Shown here: positions 27,292 to 36,853 of the stretch, in pieces
Layout: each line of letters starts with the position of its first letter
How positions within the stretch are numbered: position 1 is the stretch's first letter
Source: Clostridium acidisoli DSM 12555
GTDB taxonomy: Bacteria > Bacillota > Clostridia > Clostridiales > Clostridiaceae
Length of the DNA stretch: 64,000 nt
Direction: 5' to 3'
Assembly (NCBI RefSeq): GCF_900176305.1
Contig: NZ_FWXH01000003.1
Span: 248,001 to 312,000 of the forward strand
Translations under genes and position numbers: made by a program
Notes under the pieces: generated by a model
Told to the model about the DNA's origin: nothing
The model's database searches: none
Seen by the model: only the letters and a program-made list of their open reading frames with translations

Positions 27292-29115
27292 ATGGAATTA
27301 TTTACAAGAAATGACATTAGAAATATAGCTATAATAGCACACGTTGACCATGGTAAGACTACACTAGTGGATTCACTTTTGAGACAAAGCCATATATTCA
27401 GAAGTAATGAGAAACTTGAGGAAAGAGTCATGGATTCAAATGACTTGGAAAAGGAAAGAGGAATAACCATATTATCAAAAAATACATCCGTAGTGCATAA
27501 GGGTGTTAAGATAAATATAGTTGATACTCCTGGACACGCCGATTTCGGAGGCGAGGTAGAACGTGTTCTTAAGATGGTTGATAGTGTTCTTTTATTAGTT
27601 GATGCATATGAAGGACCAATGCCACAGACAAAATTCGTTCTAAAAAAAGCATTAGAACTTAAGCTTAGACCAATTGTTGTTATAAATAAAATTGATAAGC
27701 CTAATGCAAGACCTACAGAAGTAATAAACGAAGTATTTGACTTATTTGTTGAACTTGGAGCTAATGATGAACAACTTGAGTTCCCAATAATATATGCATC
27801 TGCAAGAGACGGAATAGCAAAATATGAAGTCGAAGATGAAAGTGATAACATGGAACCATTATTTGATACAATAATAAAACATGTTAAAGCACCTTCTGGA
27901 TATTTAGATGCACCATTCCAAATGTTAGTTTCAACAATAGATGCTAATGAATATGTTGGAAGAATTGGTATTGGTAAAGTAGAAAGAGGATCATTAAAGA
28001 AAAATCAACAAGTTGCACTAATAAGAAGAGATGGAACTAAGCAAAATGTTAAAATATCAGCACTTTATGTTTATGAAGGTTTAAAAAGAGTTGATACTGA
28101 AGAAGTTATGCTTGGTGACATAGCAGTAGTTGCTGGTATTTCAGATGTAAACATAGGAGAAACAATAGCTGATGGAGCTAACCCAGAAGCACTTCCATTT
28201 GTTGATATCGATGAACCTACTTTAAGCATGACATTCATCGTTAATAATTCTCCTTTTGCAGGAAGAGAAGGAGAATTCGTTACATCAAGACATTTAAGAG
28301 ATAGACTTTTAAAAGAACTTGAAACAAATGTTAGTTTAAGAGTTGAAGAGACAGAATCAGCTGATGCGTTTAAAGTAAGTGGAAGAGGAGAACTTCACCT
28401 TTCAATCTTAATTGAAACAATGAGAAGAGAAGGTTATGAATTCCAAGTTTCTAAACCAATGGTTATTTACAAAGAAGAAAATGGAAAGAAATTAGAGCCA
28501 ATTGAATACCTTACAATAGATGTTCCAGAAGAATTTATGGGAGTTGTAATGGAAAAGTTAGGACCAAGAAAAGCTGAACTTAAAAATATGACTTCAGCTG
28601 TAAATGGTTATACTAGATTAGAATTTAAAGTTCCTTCAAGGGGCCTTATAGGTTTCAGAAATGAGTTTATGACTGATACTAAGGGTAATGGTATAATGAA
28701 CCATGTTCTTGATGATTATGAACCATTTAGAGGAGAAATTCCTGAAAGAAGCAGAGGATCTCTTGTAGTATTTGAAGCTGGTACAGCTATAACTTATGGT
28801 TTGTATAATGCACAAGAAAGAGGTAAGTTATTTATCGGACCTGCTACAGAAGTTTATGAAGGAATGATTGCAGGAGAATGTGCAAGAGCAGAAGATATTG
28901 ATGTTAATGTATGTAAGAAAAAACATTTAACTAATACAAGATCTTCTGGTGCAGATGATTCTCTTAAATTAGTTCCAATTAACGATATGACTTTGGAACA
29001 ATGTTTAGAGTTTATAGCTTCAGATGAATTGGTTGAAGTAACACCAAAGAGCATTAGAATGAGAAAGAAGATATTAGATTCAAATTTAAGAAAAAAATCA
29101 AGTAGAAATAAGTAA
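27292..29115 (+). CDS. typA: ribosome-associated translational GTPase TypA/BipA
   Basis: This 607-aa protein is close to usual BipA length. G1 is AIIAHVDHGKTT near residue 13-24, G3 is VDTPGHADFGGEV near residue 73, and G4 is INKIDKPNARP near residue 127. EF-G-like domains II, III and V follow, and then the BipA-specific C-terminal domain (SIRMRKKILDSNLRKK). BipA binds the 70S ribosome and helps 50S assembly and growth under stress. TTGGAGG precedes ATG 27292. Confidence 0.97.
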   Translation: MELFTRNDIRNIAIIAHVDHGKTTLVDSLLRQSHIFRSNEKLEERVMDSNDLEKERGITILSKNTSVVHKGVKINIVDTPGHADFGGEVERVLKMVDSVLLLVDAYEGPMPQTKFVLKKALELKLRPIVVINKIDKPNARPTEVINEVFDLFVELGANDEQLEFPIIYASARDGIAKYEVEDESDNMEPLFDTIIKHVKAPSGYLDAPFQMLVSTIDANEYVGRIGIGKVERGSLKKNQQVALIRRDGTKQNVKISALYVYEGLKRVDTEEVMLGDIAVVAGISDVNIGETIADGANPEALPFVDIDEPTLSMTFIVNNSPFAGREGEFVTSRHLRDRLLKELETNVSLRVEETESADAFKVSGRGELHLSILIETMRREGYEFQVSKPMVIYKEENGKKLEPIEYLTIDVPEEFMGVVMEKLGPRKAELKNMTSAVNGYTRLEFKVPSRGLIGFRNEFMTDTKGNGIMNHVLDDYEPFRGEIPERSRGSLVVFEAGTAITYGLYNAQERGKLFIGPATEVYEGMIAGECARAEDIDVNVCKKKHLTNTRSSGADDSLKLVPINDMTLEQCLEFIASDELVEVTPKSIRMRKKILDSNLRKKSSRNK

Positions 29116-29145
29116 ATAATAATTTAAGTTATGGATGGGTTTAAA

Positions 29146-30171
29146 ATGTATAAAACTAAAAATAAATTAAAAATTTTATCGATTATTATTGTAGTACTTG
29201 TTGTGATTGCCTTAAGTTTTTCACTTTATGTTAAACACTCACTAGAGCATCCATTTAAAGTTACTAACAATAAGGAGTTTGAGGTAAAAAAAGGAGATAC
29301 ATTTTATAGCATAATTGCAAGGTTAAATTCACAAGGTTTAATGGATAACCCACTTATTTCAAAAGCATATATTAAATACAATAAAGTTCCCGGCGTAATA
29401 AAGCCGGGACTTTATATGCTATCTAAGGATATAAGCTTAAACAAGTTTATACAAGACTTAAGTGTGGGAGCTTATGATAAAAATTATCTTAAGGTTACTA
29501 TTCCAGAAGGATTTAATTTAGCTCAAATTGCTGATAGGTTACAAGAACGTGGAATAATTAGTAAGGATGCATTTATAAAGGCTTGTGAAGATTACAAAAC
29601 ACCATCATATATTAAAGAAGACAGCAAGAGGAAATACAAACTTGAAGGATTTCTTTTCCCAGATACTTATGAATTAAAAAAAGGTATGCAAGGAAATGAT
29701 ATTATAAAACTAATGCTAAGTCATTTTGAAAATCAAATGTCACTTTTACAAAAAAAAGATAAAATAACTATAGATAAAAATGATTATGATAAAATAATTA
29801 ATATGGCTTCGATAATTGAACTTGAGGCTTATAAAGATGAAGATAGAAGTGTAATTGCTTCAGTTTTTTACAATAGATTAAGCAAAAACATGAAATTACA
29901 ATCTAATGTAACAGTAGAATACGCACTTGGACAGCATAAAGAAAAGTTATATAATAAAGATATTTCGGTGAATTCACCATATAATACATATGTTGTTAAT
30001 GGCTTACCAGAAGGACCAATTTCAAGTCCAGGAATAAAATCAATAAAGGCTGCAGTAGAGCCAAGTAATACAAATTATTTATATTTCTTGTCATATGAAA
30101 ATGGTGTAAGTTATTTTACTGCTGATTATAATGCGTTTTTAGCAGAAAAGAAAAAGTTACAGGGAGATTAG
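29146..30171 (+). CDS. mltG: endolytic murein transglycosylase MltG
   Basis: This protein of 341 aa has a single N-terminal membrane helix (ILSIIIVVLVVIALSFSLYV), so the catalytic part lies outside the membrane. LysM-like residues FEVKKGDTFYSIIARL follow near residue 45-60. The catalytic region contains NMASIIELEAYKDEDRSVIASV near 225, whose first glutamate matches the MltG active site, and NVTVEYALG. MltG cuts nascent glycan strands and sets their length. I prefer ATG 29146 because GGATGGG lies before it; ATG 29131 has no ribosome-binding site. It matches yrrL in the B. subtilis cluster. Confidence 0.94.
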   Translation: MYKTKNKLKILSIIIVVLVVIALSFSLYVKHSLEHPFKVTNNKEFEVKKGDTFYSIIARLNSQGLMDNPLISKAYIKYNKVPGVIKPGLYMLSKDISLNKFIQDLSVGAYDKNYLKVTIPEGFNLAQIADRLQERGIISKDAFIKACEDYKTPSYIKEDSKRKYKLEGFLFPDTYELKKGMQGNDIIKLMLSHFENQMSLLQKKDKITIDKNDYDKIINMASIIELEAYKDEDRSVIASVFYNRLSKNMKLQSNVTVEYALGQHKEKLYNKDISVNSPYNTYVVNGLPEGPISSPGIKSIKAAVEPSNTNYLYFLSYENGVSYFTADYNAFLAEKKKLQGD

Positions 30172-30186
30172 TTTGGAGGAATTTTA

Positions 30187-30846
30187 ATGAGCGGAATTAC
30201 CTATGATTATATGGAACAATATATTAAAAGTCTTATAAATGAGGATTCAGAGATTCTAAAAGAACTAGAGAGTTTTGCAAATGAAAATTCCGTTCCGATA
30301 GTCCAAAAAGAAACTGGAAAATTTTTAGAATTTATGGTCGCTGTTAAAAAACCTCTTAAAATTCTTGAACTTGGTACTGCTATAGGATATTCTGCAATAT
30401 TAATGTGTATGAATTCAGGTAAAAATACTAAAATTACAACAATTGAACGCGACGATAAAATGGTTAAGATTGCCAGTGATAATATATTTAAATATGGATA
30501 TAAAGATAAAATAGAAGTGCTTCAGGGTGATTGTCTTGAGGTTTTAAAGTCATTAGACGATGAATTTGACATGATATTTATGGACGCTGGTAAAGGACAT
30601 TATAATCATTTTTTACCAGAATGTTTAAGACTTCTAAATAAGGACGGTATAATTGTTGCAGATAATGTGCTATTTAGAGGAATGGTAGCTAATAATGAAT
30701 TAGTGCAAAGAAGAAAAATTACAATAGTTAAAAGAATGAGAAAATATTTGGACTTAGTTTCAAATGACGATAAATTGATTACATCTATTATACCAATGGG
30801 TGATGGAATCGCAGTAACAACAAGGAGGAATATAGATAATGAATAA
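30187..30846 (+). CDS. trmR: O-methyltransferase, probable tRNA 5-hydroxyuridine methyltransferase TrmR
   Basis: This 219-aa class I SAM methyltransferase of the O-methyltransferase family 3 fold has motif I LELGTAIGYSAILM near residue 60, then TIERDDKM, FMDAGKGHY near 130 and NVLFRGMV. The B. subtilis orthologue by synteny (yrrM) makes 5-methoxyuridine at the tRNA wobble position from 5-hydroxyuridine. It overlaps by eight bases with the U32-family gene that would make that hydroxyuridine. GGAGGA precedes ATG 30187. The function assignment rests on synteny plus family. Confidence 0.88.
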   Translation: MSGITYDYMEQYIKSLINEDSEILKELESFANENSVPIVQKETGKFLEFMVAVKKPLKILELGTAIGYSAILMCMNSGKNTKITTIERDDKMVKIASDNIFKYGYKDKIEVLQGDCLEVLKSLDDEFDMIFMDAGKGHYNHFLPECLRLLNKDGIIVADNVLFRGMVANNELVQRRKITIVKRMRKYLDLVSNDDKLITSIIPMGDGIAVTTRRNIDNE

Positions 30847-32065
30847 ACCAGAGATACTTGCACCCGCAGGAAATCTTGAAAAGCTTAAAGCTGCAATAGA
30901 CTTTGGGGCAGATGCTGTTTATCTTGGTGGTAGTAAATTAAACTTAAGAGCATTTGCTGATAACTTTTCAACAGAAGATTTGAAAAATGGTATTAAATAT
31001 GCTCATGAAAGAGGAAAAAGGCTTTATGTAACATTAAATGTAATTCCTCATAATGAAGACGTAGTTGGATTGGAAGAATATCTAATTGAACTACACGAAC
31101 TAGGAGTTGATGCAGTAATTGTATCTGATCCAGGCATAATTATGACTGCTAGAGAGGTAGTGCCAGAATTAGAATTACATTTAAGCACTCAGGCTAATAA
31201 TGTAAATTGGAAATCAGCTATTTTTTGGCATAAACAAGGAGTAAAAAGAATTGTTTTAGCTAGAGAATTATCTTTAGATGAGATAAAAACAATAAGAGAA
31301 AAACTTCCAGAAGATTGCGAAATAGAAGCATTTGTTCATGGGTCAATGTGCATGTCTTATTCAGGCAGATGTCTGCTTTCAAATTATATGACTGGTAGAG
31401 ATTCTAATAGAGGACAATGTGCTCAACCTTGTAGATATAAATATTACCTTGTTGAAGAAAAAAGGCCAGGTGAATATTATCCTATAAATGAAGATGATAA
31501 GGGCACGTATATAATGAATTCAAAAGATTTATGTATGATTGAACATATTCCTGAACTTGTAGCGTCAGGTATAAATTCTTTTAAAATAGAAGGAAGAATG
31601 AAAAGTGCATATTATGTAGCATCAGTAGTTAAGGCATATAGAGAAGCCGTGGATGAATATTTTAAAGATCCTGAAAAATATACATTTAATGATAAATGGA
31701 TGGATTATCTTGTTAAACCAAGTCACAGAAGGTATTTTACAGGTTTTTATTTTGGTGAAGATAATAAGCAATATACTGAATCATCAGCATATATAAGAAA
31801 TTATGACATTATAGGAATTGTTGAAGAATATAATGAAGAAGAAAAAAGAGCAAAAATAAAACAGAGAAATAAAGCTTTTGAAGGGGATAAAATAGAAATT
31901 TTAAAACCTAAAGGAGATAATATAGTAGCGAAATTAACAGATATAAGAAATAATAAAAATGAAAAAATAGAATCAACTCCTGTTGCGCAAATGATATATT
32001 CCATATCAGTAAATGATGTTTTGGAAAAAGGTGACATGCTTATAAAAAGTAAGGAGGCAAAGTGA
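30839..32065 (+). CDS. trhP: peptidase U32 family protein, tRNA 5-hydroxyuridine modification protein TrhP
   Basis: This 408-aa protein starts [26 protein letters not shown], the usual U32 opening. It has the cysteine-bearing signature [33 protein letters not shown] near residues 165-200, which would bind an iron-sulfur cluster. Family members once called collagenases are now known as prephenate-dependent tRNA hydroxylation proteins (TrhP/YrrO/YegQ). The overlap with trmR supports this. B. subtilis has two adjacent U32 genes here; this window has one, as in single-protein TrhP systems. The ribosome-binding site lies inside trmR. Confidence 0.9.
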   Translation: MNKPEILAPAGNLEKLKAAIDFGADAVYLGGSKLNLRAFADNFSTEDLKNGIKYAHERGKRLYVTLNVIPHNEDVVGLEEYLIELHELGVDAVIVSDPGIIMTAREVVPELELHLSTQANNVNWKSAIFWHKQGVKRIVLARELSLDEIKTIREKLPEDCEIEAFVHGSMCMSYSGRCLLSNYMTGRDSNRGQCAQPCRYKYYLVEEKRPGEYYPINEDDKGTYIMNSKDLCMIEHIPELVASGINSFKIEGRMKSAYYVASVVKAYREAVDEYFKDPEKYTFNDKWMDYLVKPSHRRYFTGFYFGEDNKQYTESSAYIRNYDIIGIVEEYNEEEKRAKIKQRNKAFEGDKIEILKPKGDNIVAKLTDIRNNKNEKIESTPVAQMIYSISVNDVLEKGDMLIKSKEAK

Positions 32066-32694
32066 TGAAACATCCTATTTTGATTGGAATTACAGGTGGG
32101 ACGGGTTCTGGAAAAACAACTATAGCAAATGAGATATTTAGAAAGTTTGATAAAAGTTGTATTACGATGATAGAACAAGACTCTTATTATAAAGATCAAA
32201 GTAATCTTTCTTACGATGAGAGGACTAAAACAAATTATGATCATCCTGATGCCTTTGATACGGAACTTCTAGTAAATCATTTAAAACAGCTAATAAGTGG
32301 AAAATCGGTTGAAAAGCCAATCTATGATTTTTCCATTCATAATAGAAAAAAAGAAACAGTTACTTTAGAACCTCGTGAAATCATAATTGTTGAAGGTATA
32401 ATGATTTTAGATTCTAAAGAAATTAGAGATCTTTTAGATATAAAAGTTTATGTAGATACTGATGCAGATGTGAGAATTATAAGGAGACTTATAAGAGACT
32501 TAAATGAAAGAGGAAGAACAGTGGACTCTGTAATAGATCAATATCTAAATGTTGTAAGACCTATGCATATGCAATTTATTGAACCAACTAAAAGATATGC
32601 AGATATTATTATTCCAGAAGGTGGAAGAGATATTGTAGCAATAGATATACTTACCGCCAATATTAGACAAATATTATCTAGAGAAGATAAGTAG
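32065..32694 (+). CDS. udk: uridine kinase
   Basis: This 209-aa pyrimidine-salvage enzyme phosphorylates uridine and cytidine. The P-loop [13 protein letters not shown] is near residue 9-21. [25 protein letters not shown] follows, then the IVEGIMIL Walker B-like strand and [12 protein letters not shown] near 145. ATG 32065 is preferred over GTG 32062 because AAGGAGG (32051-32057) is then at ideal spacing. The start overlaps the stop of trhP, so the genes are coupled. A strong hairpin follows, carrying the ribosome-binding site of the next gene. Confidence 0.96.
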   Translation: MKHPILIGITGGTGSGKTTIANEIFRKFDKSCITMIEQDSYYKDQSNLSYDERTKTNYDHPDAFDTELLVNHLKQLISGKSVEKPIYDFSIHNRKKETVTLEPREIIIVEGIMILDSKEIRDLLDIKVYVDTDADVRIIRRLIRDLNERGRTVDSVIDQYLNVVRPMHMQFIEPTKRYADIIIPEGGRDIVAIDILTANIRQILSREDK

Positions 32695-32704
32695 ATATAT
32701 GAAT

Positions 32705-32751
32705 AAAACACCTCACATTGGTCGAGAATTAAGACTATGTGAGGTGTTTTT
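32705..32751 (+). terminator. hairpin/terminator that also buries the next gene's ribosome-binding site
   Basis: AAAACACCTCACAT (32705-32718) pairs perfectly over 14 bp with ATGTGAGGTGTTTT (32737-32750), with an 18-nt loop and a short run of five T. The only Shine-Dalgarno of the following PBP gene, GAGGTG (32741-32746), lies wholly in the 3' arm, and the ATG is at 32752. Folding would therefore both end udk transcripts and block PBP translation. Confidence 0.8.
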
Positions 32752-34362
32752 ATGAATAGTTTTAAAAAGAGATGTATTATGGTATTAGTTTTATCTATAC
32801 TTATATTCGCTTTATTGATTTTTAAAATATATTTGATATCAATTAAAAATAATAGTCAAATCGTAAGTGTATTTCAAGCTCAGAATACATCTACAGAAAA
32901 GACTTCTAGTATAAATTTCAATATATTGGATTACAATGGAAAACAGCTTTTAAAATATGACTTAGAGTACTACGTAGTTATAAATCCATTTACCTTCCTT
33001 AAAAATAATAGTGACACTAATATGTACAACTTAAGAGCATTAACCTACACATTAAAAAGTTATAATAGCAAGTATGATTTATTTAATGATGATATAAAAA
33101 ATGAAAATGTGAAGTTGTATTGGAAAGTAGATGAACAGACCTATGACAAAATTAATAAGATTAAAGGCGTAAACGGTATATACACATATACATATTACAA
33201 GGTTAATACAGATAAAGCAGCAGATTTGTGCAATATTTTAACAAATTTTAAAGATAACAATGGTAAAAATAAAGCTAGCGATTCTTTAGAAATGCAAATA
33301 TATGATAAAATAAAAAATAATCAATATCCAGAAAAATTATTTCAAAGTGATTTAAACGGAAATCTCACAAAGATTGAGAATAAAAAGCAAGAAAATATTG
33401 TAAATGTTAAATTAACCATAGATAAAGATATGAATGACAAGATTGACAACATATTAAAAGATCCTCAATTTAATAATTATAAGCAAATAGGTGCAATTGT
33501 TATGGAAAGTGATACAGGAAAAATACGTGCCATGTCGCAAAAAGATTATTATAAGGGAAATATAAATGCAGGAATACAGGATGGATATTTATTTCCAGGA
33601 TCTATTTTTAAAACTATAGTTGAAGAAGCTGCATTACAGAGTAAGTCAATAAAGACTTCTGATGTTTTTCAAGATGATGGTAAATATAGTGAGAGTGGGA
33701 AAAAGGCAACATACAATCTTACAGACGCCTTTGTTGTATCTGCCAATGAGGTGTTCATGAAAATAGGTAATAAAACTGGATTTAATAATATATACAAATA
33801 TGCACAAGCCCAAGGAATTTTTTCAAAAGTATTAGGCTTAAATTATGAACAATATGGAATTTTGAATATGGATCCACTTTCTACTGGGGACTTAAGTCTC
33901 TTATCTATAGGACAAAAATTTAGGATTACTCCATTAGAAGCTTTAAGCATACCAAATACAGTTATTAACAATGGAATTTATGTAAAACCCAATATAATAG
34001 AAGATTATGTTGATGAAAATGATAAAATTATTTACAAACCACAAATTGAGACAAATCAAATATTAGATAAAGATAATTCAAAGTTCATAAAAACGGAAAT
34101 GGAGCAAGTCCTTACAAGTGAAAATGGTACTGGTAAATTAGGTTATGTTCCTAATAATGATGTAGGTGGGAAAACTGGAACATCAACTAGAATAGAAAAT
34201 AAGAATGAAAAACATGTAGATGCATGGTTTGCAGGATTCTTTAAAATAAAAGATAAATATTATTCAACCATAATACTTGTTCCGGATATAGAAAACAATC
34301 AAGAGGCAGGGAATACAGCGGTGCCAATATTTAAAAAAATTGTAGAAGAACTTAATAAATAG
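32752..34362 (+). CDS. class B penicillin-binding protein (transpeptidase)
   Basis: This 536-aa membrane-anchored protein has one N-terminal transmembrane helix (residues about 8-30). The transpeptidase domain has all three motifs: SxxK as GSIFK near residue 283, SxN as VSANE near 330, and KTG as GGKTGTST near 475. The N-terminal half lacks a clear PBP dimerisation sequence and is short on recognisable motifs. By position after udk it corresponds to pbpI/yrrR of B. subtilis, and it lies directly before sigK. A sporulation cell-wall role is possible but inferred. The start is set by GAGGTG five bases upstream, buried in a hairpin. Confidence 0.88.
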   Translation: MNSFKKRCIMVLVLSILIFALLIFKIYLISIKNNSQIVSVFQAQNTSTEKTSSINFNILDYNGKQLLKYDLEYYVVINPFTFLKNNSDTNMYNLRALTYTLKSYNSKYDLFNDDIKNENVKLYWKVDEQTYDKINKIKGVNGIYTYTYYKVNTDKAADLCNILTNFKDNNGKNKASDSLEMQIYDKIKNNQYPEKLFQSDLNGNLTKIENKKQENIVNVKLTIDKDMNDKIDNILKDPQFNNYKQIGAIVMESDTGKIRAMSQKDYYKGNINAGIQDGYLFPGSIFKTIVEEAALQSKSIKTSDVFQDDGKYSESGKKATYNLTDAFVVSANEVFMKIGNKTGFNNIYKYAQAQGIFSKVLGLNYEQYGILNMDPLSTGDLSLLSIGQKFRITPLEALSIPNTVINNGIYVKPNIIEDYVDENDKIIYKPQIETNQILDKDNSKFIKTEMEQVLTSENGTGKLGYVPNNDVGGKTGTSTRIENKNEKHVDAWFAGFFKIKDKYYSTIILVPDIENNQEAGNTAVPIFKKIVEELNK

Positions 34363-34374
34363 TTTAGTGTACAT

Positions 34375-34402
34375 GCACATTTAATTAAATAAAACATAAT
34401 AT
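34375..34402 (+). promoter_or_regulatory. candidate sigma-E type promoter of sigK
   Basis: GCACAT (34375-34380), a 14-bp spacer and CATAATAT (34395-34402) roughly fit the SigE consensus, which would suit mother-cell expression of sigK. The match is partial. Confidence 0.35.
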
Positions 34403-34433
34403 ATTAGTAAGCACTAAGGGAGGGAGCATCTAA

Positions 34434-35135
34434 GTGTTTATAATATATTATTTGTTAAACATATTTGGAAATATTACCTTTTTAACTGCTTATATTGGAA
34501 ATGGTGCTTCATTTCCGAAACCTTTAACAGAAAGTGAAGAAAGAACTTACTTAGAAAAATTAAGCTCAGGAGATAAACTTGCGAAGAGTGTATTAGTAGA
34601 GAGAAATTTAAGATTAGTAGCACATATAGTTAAAAAATATTCATATTCTGGTAAAGATTCGGATGATCTTATATCTATAGGAACTGTAGGATTGATAAAA
34701 GCTATAGATTCTTATAATTTTAAAAAAGGTACTAGACTTGCCACATATGCAGCAAGATGCATTGAAAACGAAATACTAATGCTTATAAGAAACAATAAAA
34801 AATCCAAAGGAGAAGTTTATCTAAATGATCCAATAGGAGTGGATAAAGAAGGTAATGAAATATCTCTAATGGATGTTTTAAGTTTAGACGGGGACTCAGT
34901 AATGGAAATTGTTGAAAATAAAATTCAAGTGAAAAAATTATATGAAGAAATAGACAATTGTTTAAAAGGAAGGGAAAAGCTTATAATTTTAATGAGATAT
35001 GGGCTTAATGATGGAAATCCTAGAACACAGAGAGAAATTGCATTAATGCTTGGTATATCTAGGTCTTATGTATCAAGAATAGAAAAAAGAGCTTTAAAAA
35101 AATTATATAATCAGTTAAATGCAGCAAAAAATTAA
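34434..35135 (+). CDS. sigK: RNA polymerase sigma factor SigK
   Basis: This 233-aa sporulation sigma factor for late mother-cell genes begins with a hydrophobic pro-sequence of about 25 residues before FPKPLTESEE, normally removed on the forespore membrane. Region 2 has LISIGTVGLIKAIDSY and [16 protein letters not shown]; region 4 has QREIALMLGISRSYVSRIEKRALKKL. The gene is whole, with no skin element inside it. It starts at GTG 34434 behind GGGAGGG. SigE and SigG in the same window are clear paralogues; the pro-sequence and the FPKPL junction mark this one as SigK. Confidence 0.94.
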   Translation: MFIIYYLLNIFGNITFLTAYIGNGASFPKPLTESEERTYLEKLSSGDKLAKSVLVERNLRLVAHIVKKYSYSGKDSDDLISIGTVGLIKAIDSYNFKKGTRLATYAARCIENEILMLIRNNKKSKGEVYLNDPIGVDKEGNEISLMDVLSLDGDSVMEIVENKIQVKKLYEEIDNCLKGREKLIILMRYGLNDGNPRTQREIALMLGISRSYVSRIEKRALKKLYNQLNAAKN

Positions 35136-35242
35136 ATATTGATTGTTTACAATTAATATTTAAATCAGACATATAACTGAAATAAATGTAGTCTAATATA
35201 TAATTATAGCAATTAAAGATTACCCCTTTTAAATATATTTTT

Positions 35243-35275
35243 TAGCATTTAGTTCATTCTAAGTGCTATTTTTTT
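35243..35275 (+). terminator. rho-independent terminator downstream of sigK
   Basis: TAGCATTTAG pairs with CTAAGTGCTA (one G-T) around a 6-nt loop, followed by seven T. Confidence 0.85.
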
Positions 35276-35310
35276 ATATAATAATATTGTAGGGAGGCGA
35301 TTTTTATAGT

Positions 35311-35616
35311 ATGGATATTATTTTAATACAACAAATTAATTTAAAAGATATTGATAATGGATTTAGACAAATACAAAAGAAATTTAATTCCAATATTATA
35401 CCACATAAGGGTGATTATATATCTGATGGAGCCTTCGATGATCCTGATGAATATGAAGTGATAAATGTAATTATAGATTATCAAGAAAATTACGTTCAGG
35501 TATGGCTAGAACCTATAAATTTAGAAACAAATGATAAGGTAGATTTAGAAAAATATATTGAAATGACAAAATTATATAATTGGGAAAGCAATTTTTTGTT
35601 TATTAAGAATTTGTAA
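35311..35616 (+). CDS. hypothetical protein, 101 aa
   Basis: I do not recognise this small protein. It has no signal peptide or membrane segment and is acidic and rich in aromatic residues, with a YVQVWLEPI strand-like segment in the middle. AGGGAGG sits about 18 bases before the ATG at 35311, a long spacing; a nearer start is not evident. Codon use looks like the neighbours. It is the first of four small genes of unknown role between sigK and pilT. Confidence 0.55.
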   Translation: MDIILIQQINLKDIDNGFRQIQKKFNSNIIPHKGDYISDGAFDDPDEYEVINVIIDYQENYVQVWLEPINLETNDKVDLEKYIEMTKLYNWESNFLFIKNL

Positions 35617-35717
35617 TACATTTTTATTTTGCCAATAATTAATGTTACTTTAATAAATGTCTGGTAAAATATAAACATTAATATAAAATACATGTATAGA
35701 AACACTAAGGAGAAAAA

Positions 35718-36200
35718 ATGATATTTAATAAGAAAAATAGTATATTTCATAAAAGTTTTAAAATTGGAATATTAGTAAAAGGTATTGATAGTGTATTGGA
35801 GATGATAGGAGGCATACTATTAATATTTTTGAATCCTAATAGATTAAATAAACTAGTTACACTATTAACACAGCATGAATTATCAGAAGATCCAAAGGAT
35901 GTAGTTGCAAATTTTATTATTAAATTGAGCTCTCACTTTTCATTGAGTGGTCAGTATTTTGGTATCTTTTATTTAATGTCTCATGGCATTATAAAATTAA
36001 TCCTTGTTGTAATGCTTTGGAAAAGAAAAATTTGGGCTTATCCTCTTACTGTAGTGTCCTTAATATTGTTTATTTTGTATCAAATATATCGTTGCACGAT
36101 TATGTATTCTACAGGGCTTGTATTGTTGACTATTTTCGATATTGTAATGATAATATTAACGTTAATTGAGTATAAGAGTATAAAAGATAACAATAAATAG
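35718..36200 (+). CDS. DUF2127 family membrane protein
   Basis: This 160-aa protein has four hydrophobic segments (near residues 12-35, 80-95, 103-122 and 130-150). It opens FKIGILVKGIDSVLEMIGGILL and carries the central FYLMSHGIIKLILVVMLW block, which is typical of DUF2127. The role is unknown. AAGGAG precedes ATG 35718. It has no obvious partner in the window. Confidence 0.8.
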   Translation: MIFNKKNSIFHKSFKIGILVKGIDSVLEMIGGILLIFLNPNRLNKLVTLLTQHELSEDPKDVVANFIIKLSSHFSLSGQYFGIFYLMSHGIIKLILVVMLWKRKIWAYPLTVVSLILFILYQIYRCTIMYSTGLVLLTIFDIVMIILTLIEYKSIKDNNK

Positions 36201-36249
36201 TGTTTAACCAGCTGATTATATATATTTATTAAAGGTAGAGGAGTAAAGC

Positions 36250-36786
36250 ATGATATATTTAATTTTAATTATTATCTTAGCTTTAGCAGTAGCACCTTAC
36301 AGTTTAGCAAAGGCTAAAAATAGAGCTATTAGATATGTTGACAAGCTAATTGAAAATTTTATAGAAAAGAATAATTTTACAGTAACAAAAGCCATAAATA
36401 TTCCTGGGTATAATAATAGAGGATACTTTTTTATAGATGATAATAAAAAATGTATAAATTATTTATTCTGGGAAAAATCTAATTCATCAAATTTATATAA
36501 TAGAACCTTCAATTATAAAGATATCTTAAAATGTGAGTTGATTAAAAATAAAAAAATAGAAGATTTAAAAAGTACAACTCAATGTATCGACAGTATAAAA
36601 GGGGAAACTTTTCTTAAAAATTTAGGCATTAGAGTGATTTTAAATGATTCATCTTCTCCATATTTAGATATCATGTTTTTAAATAGTGCGGTAGATATGG
36701 AGGTTGCAGATTTAGATATAACAATTAATTCTCTTAATGAGTGGTTAAATATTTTAAATAACATTATTAATATAGAACCTAAGTAA
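36250..36786 (+). CDS. hypothetical membrane-anchored protein, 178 aa
   Basis: The first 20 residues (MIYLILIIILALAVAPYSLA) form a membrane helix or uncleaved signal, followed by a soluble domain with alternating strands and an amphipathic C-terminal helix (LNEWLNILNNIINIE). I do not recognise the family. The layout of a membrane anchor, then a beta-rich domain that mentions no metal or catalytic motif, then a helix resembles small PH-like domain proteins, but this is only an impression. GGTAGAGGAG precedes ATG 36250. Confidence 0.65.
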   Translation: MIYLILIIILALAVAPYSLAKAKNRAIRYVDKLIENFIEKNNFTVTKAINIPGYNNRGYFFIDDNKKCINYLFWEKSNSSNLYNRTFNYKDILKCELIKNKKIEDLKSTTQCIDSIKGETFLKNLGIRVILNDSSSPYLDIMFLNSAVDMEVADLDITINSLNEWLNILNNIINIEPK

Positions 36787-36853
36787 ATACAATCACGTAT
36801 TTTTTACATTAAAATATTATGTAATGAATAAGTATTTTTAGGAAGGTAATAGT

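Noticed and set aside
34434-35135. Skin-type prophage insertion in sigK
   Set aside because: The sigK frame is continuous from the pro-sequence to region 4, with no recombinase gene nearby.
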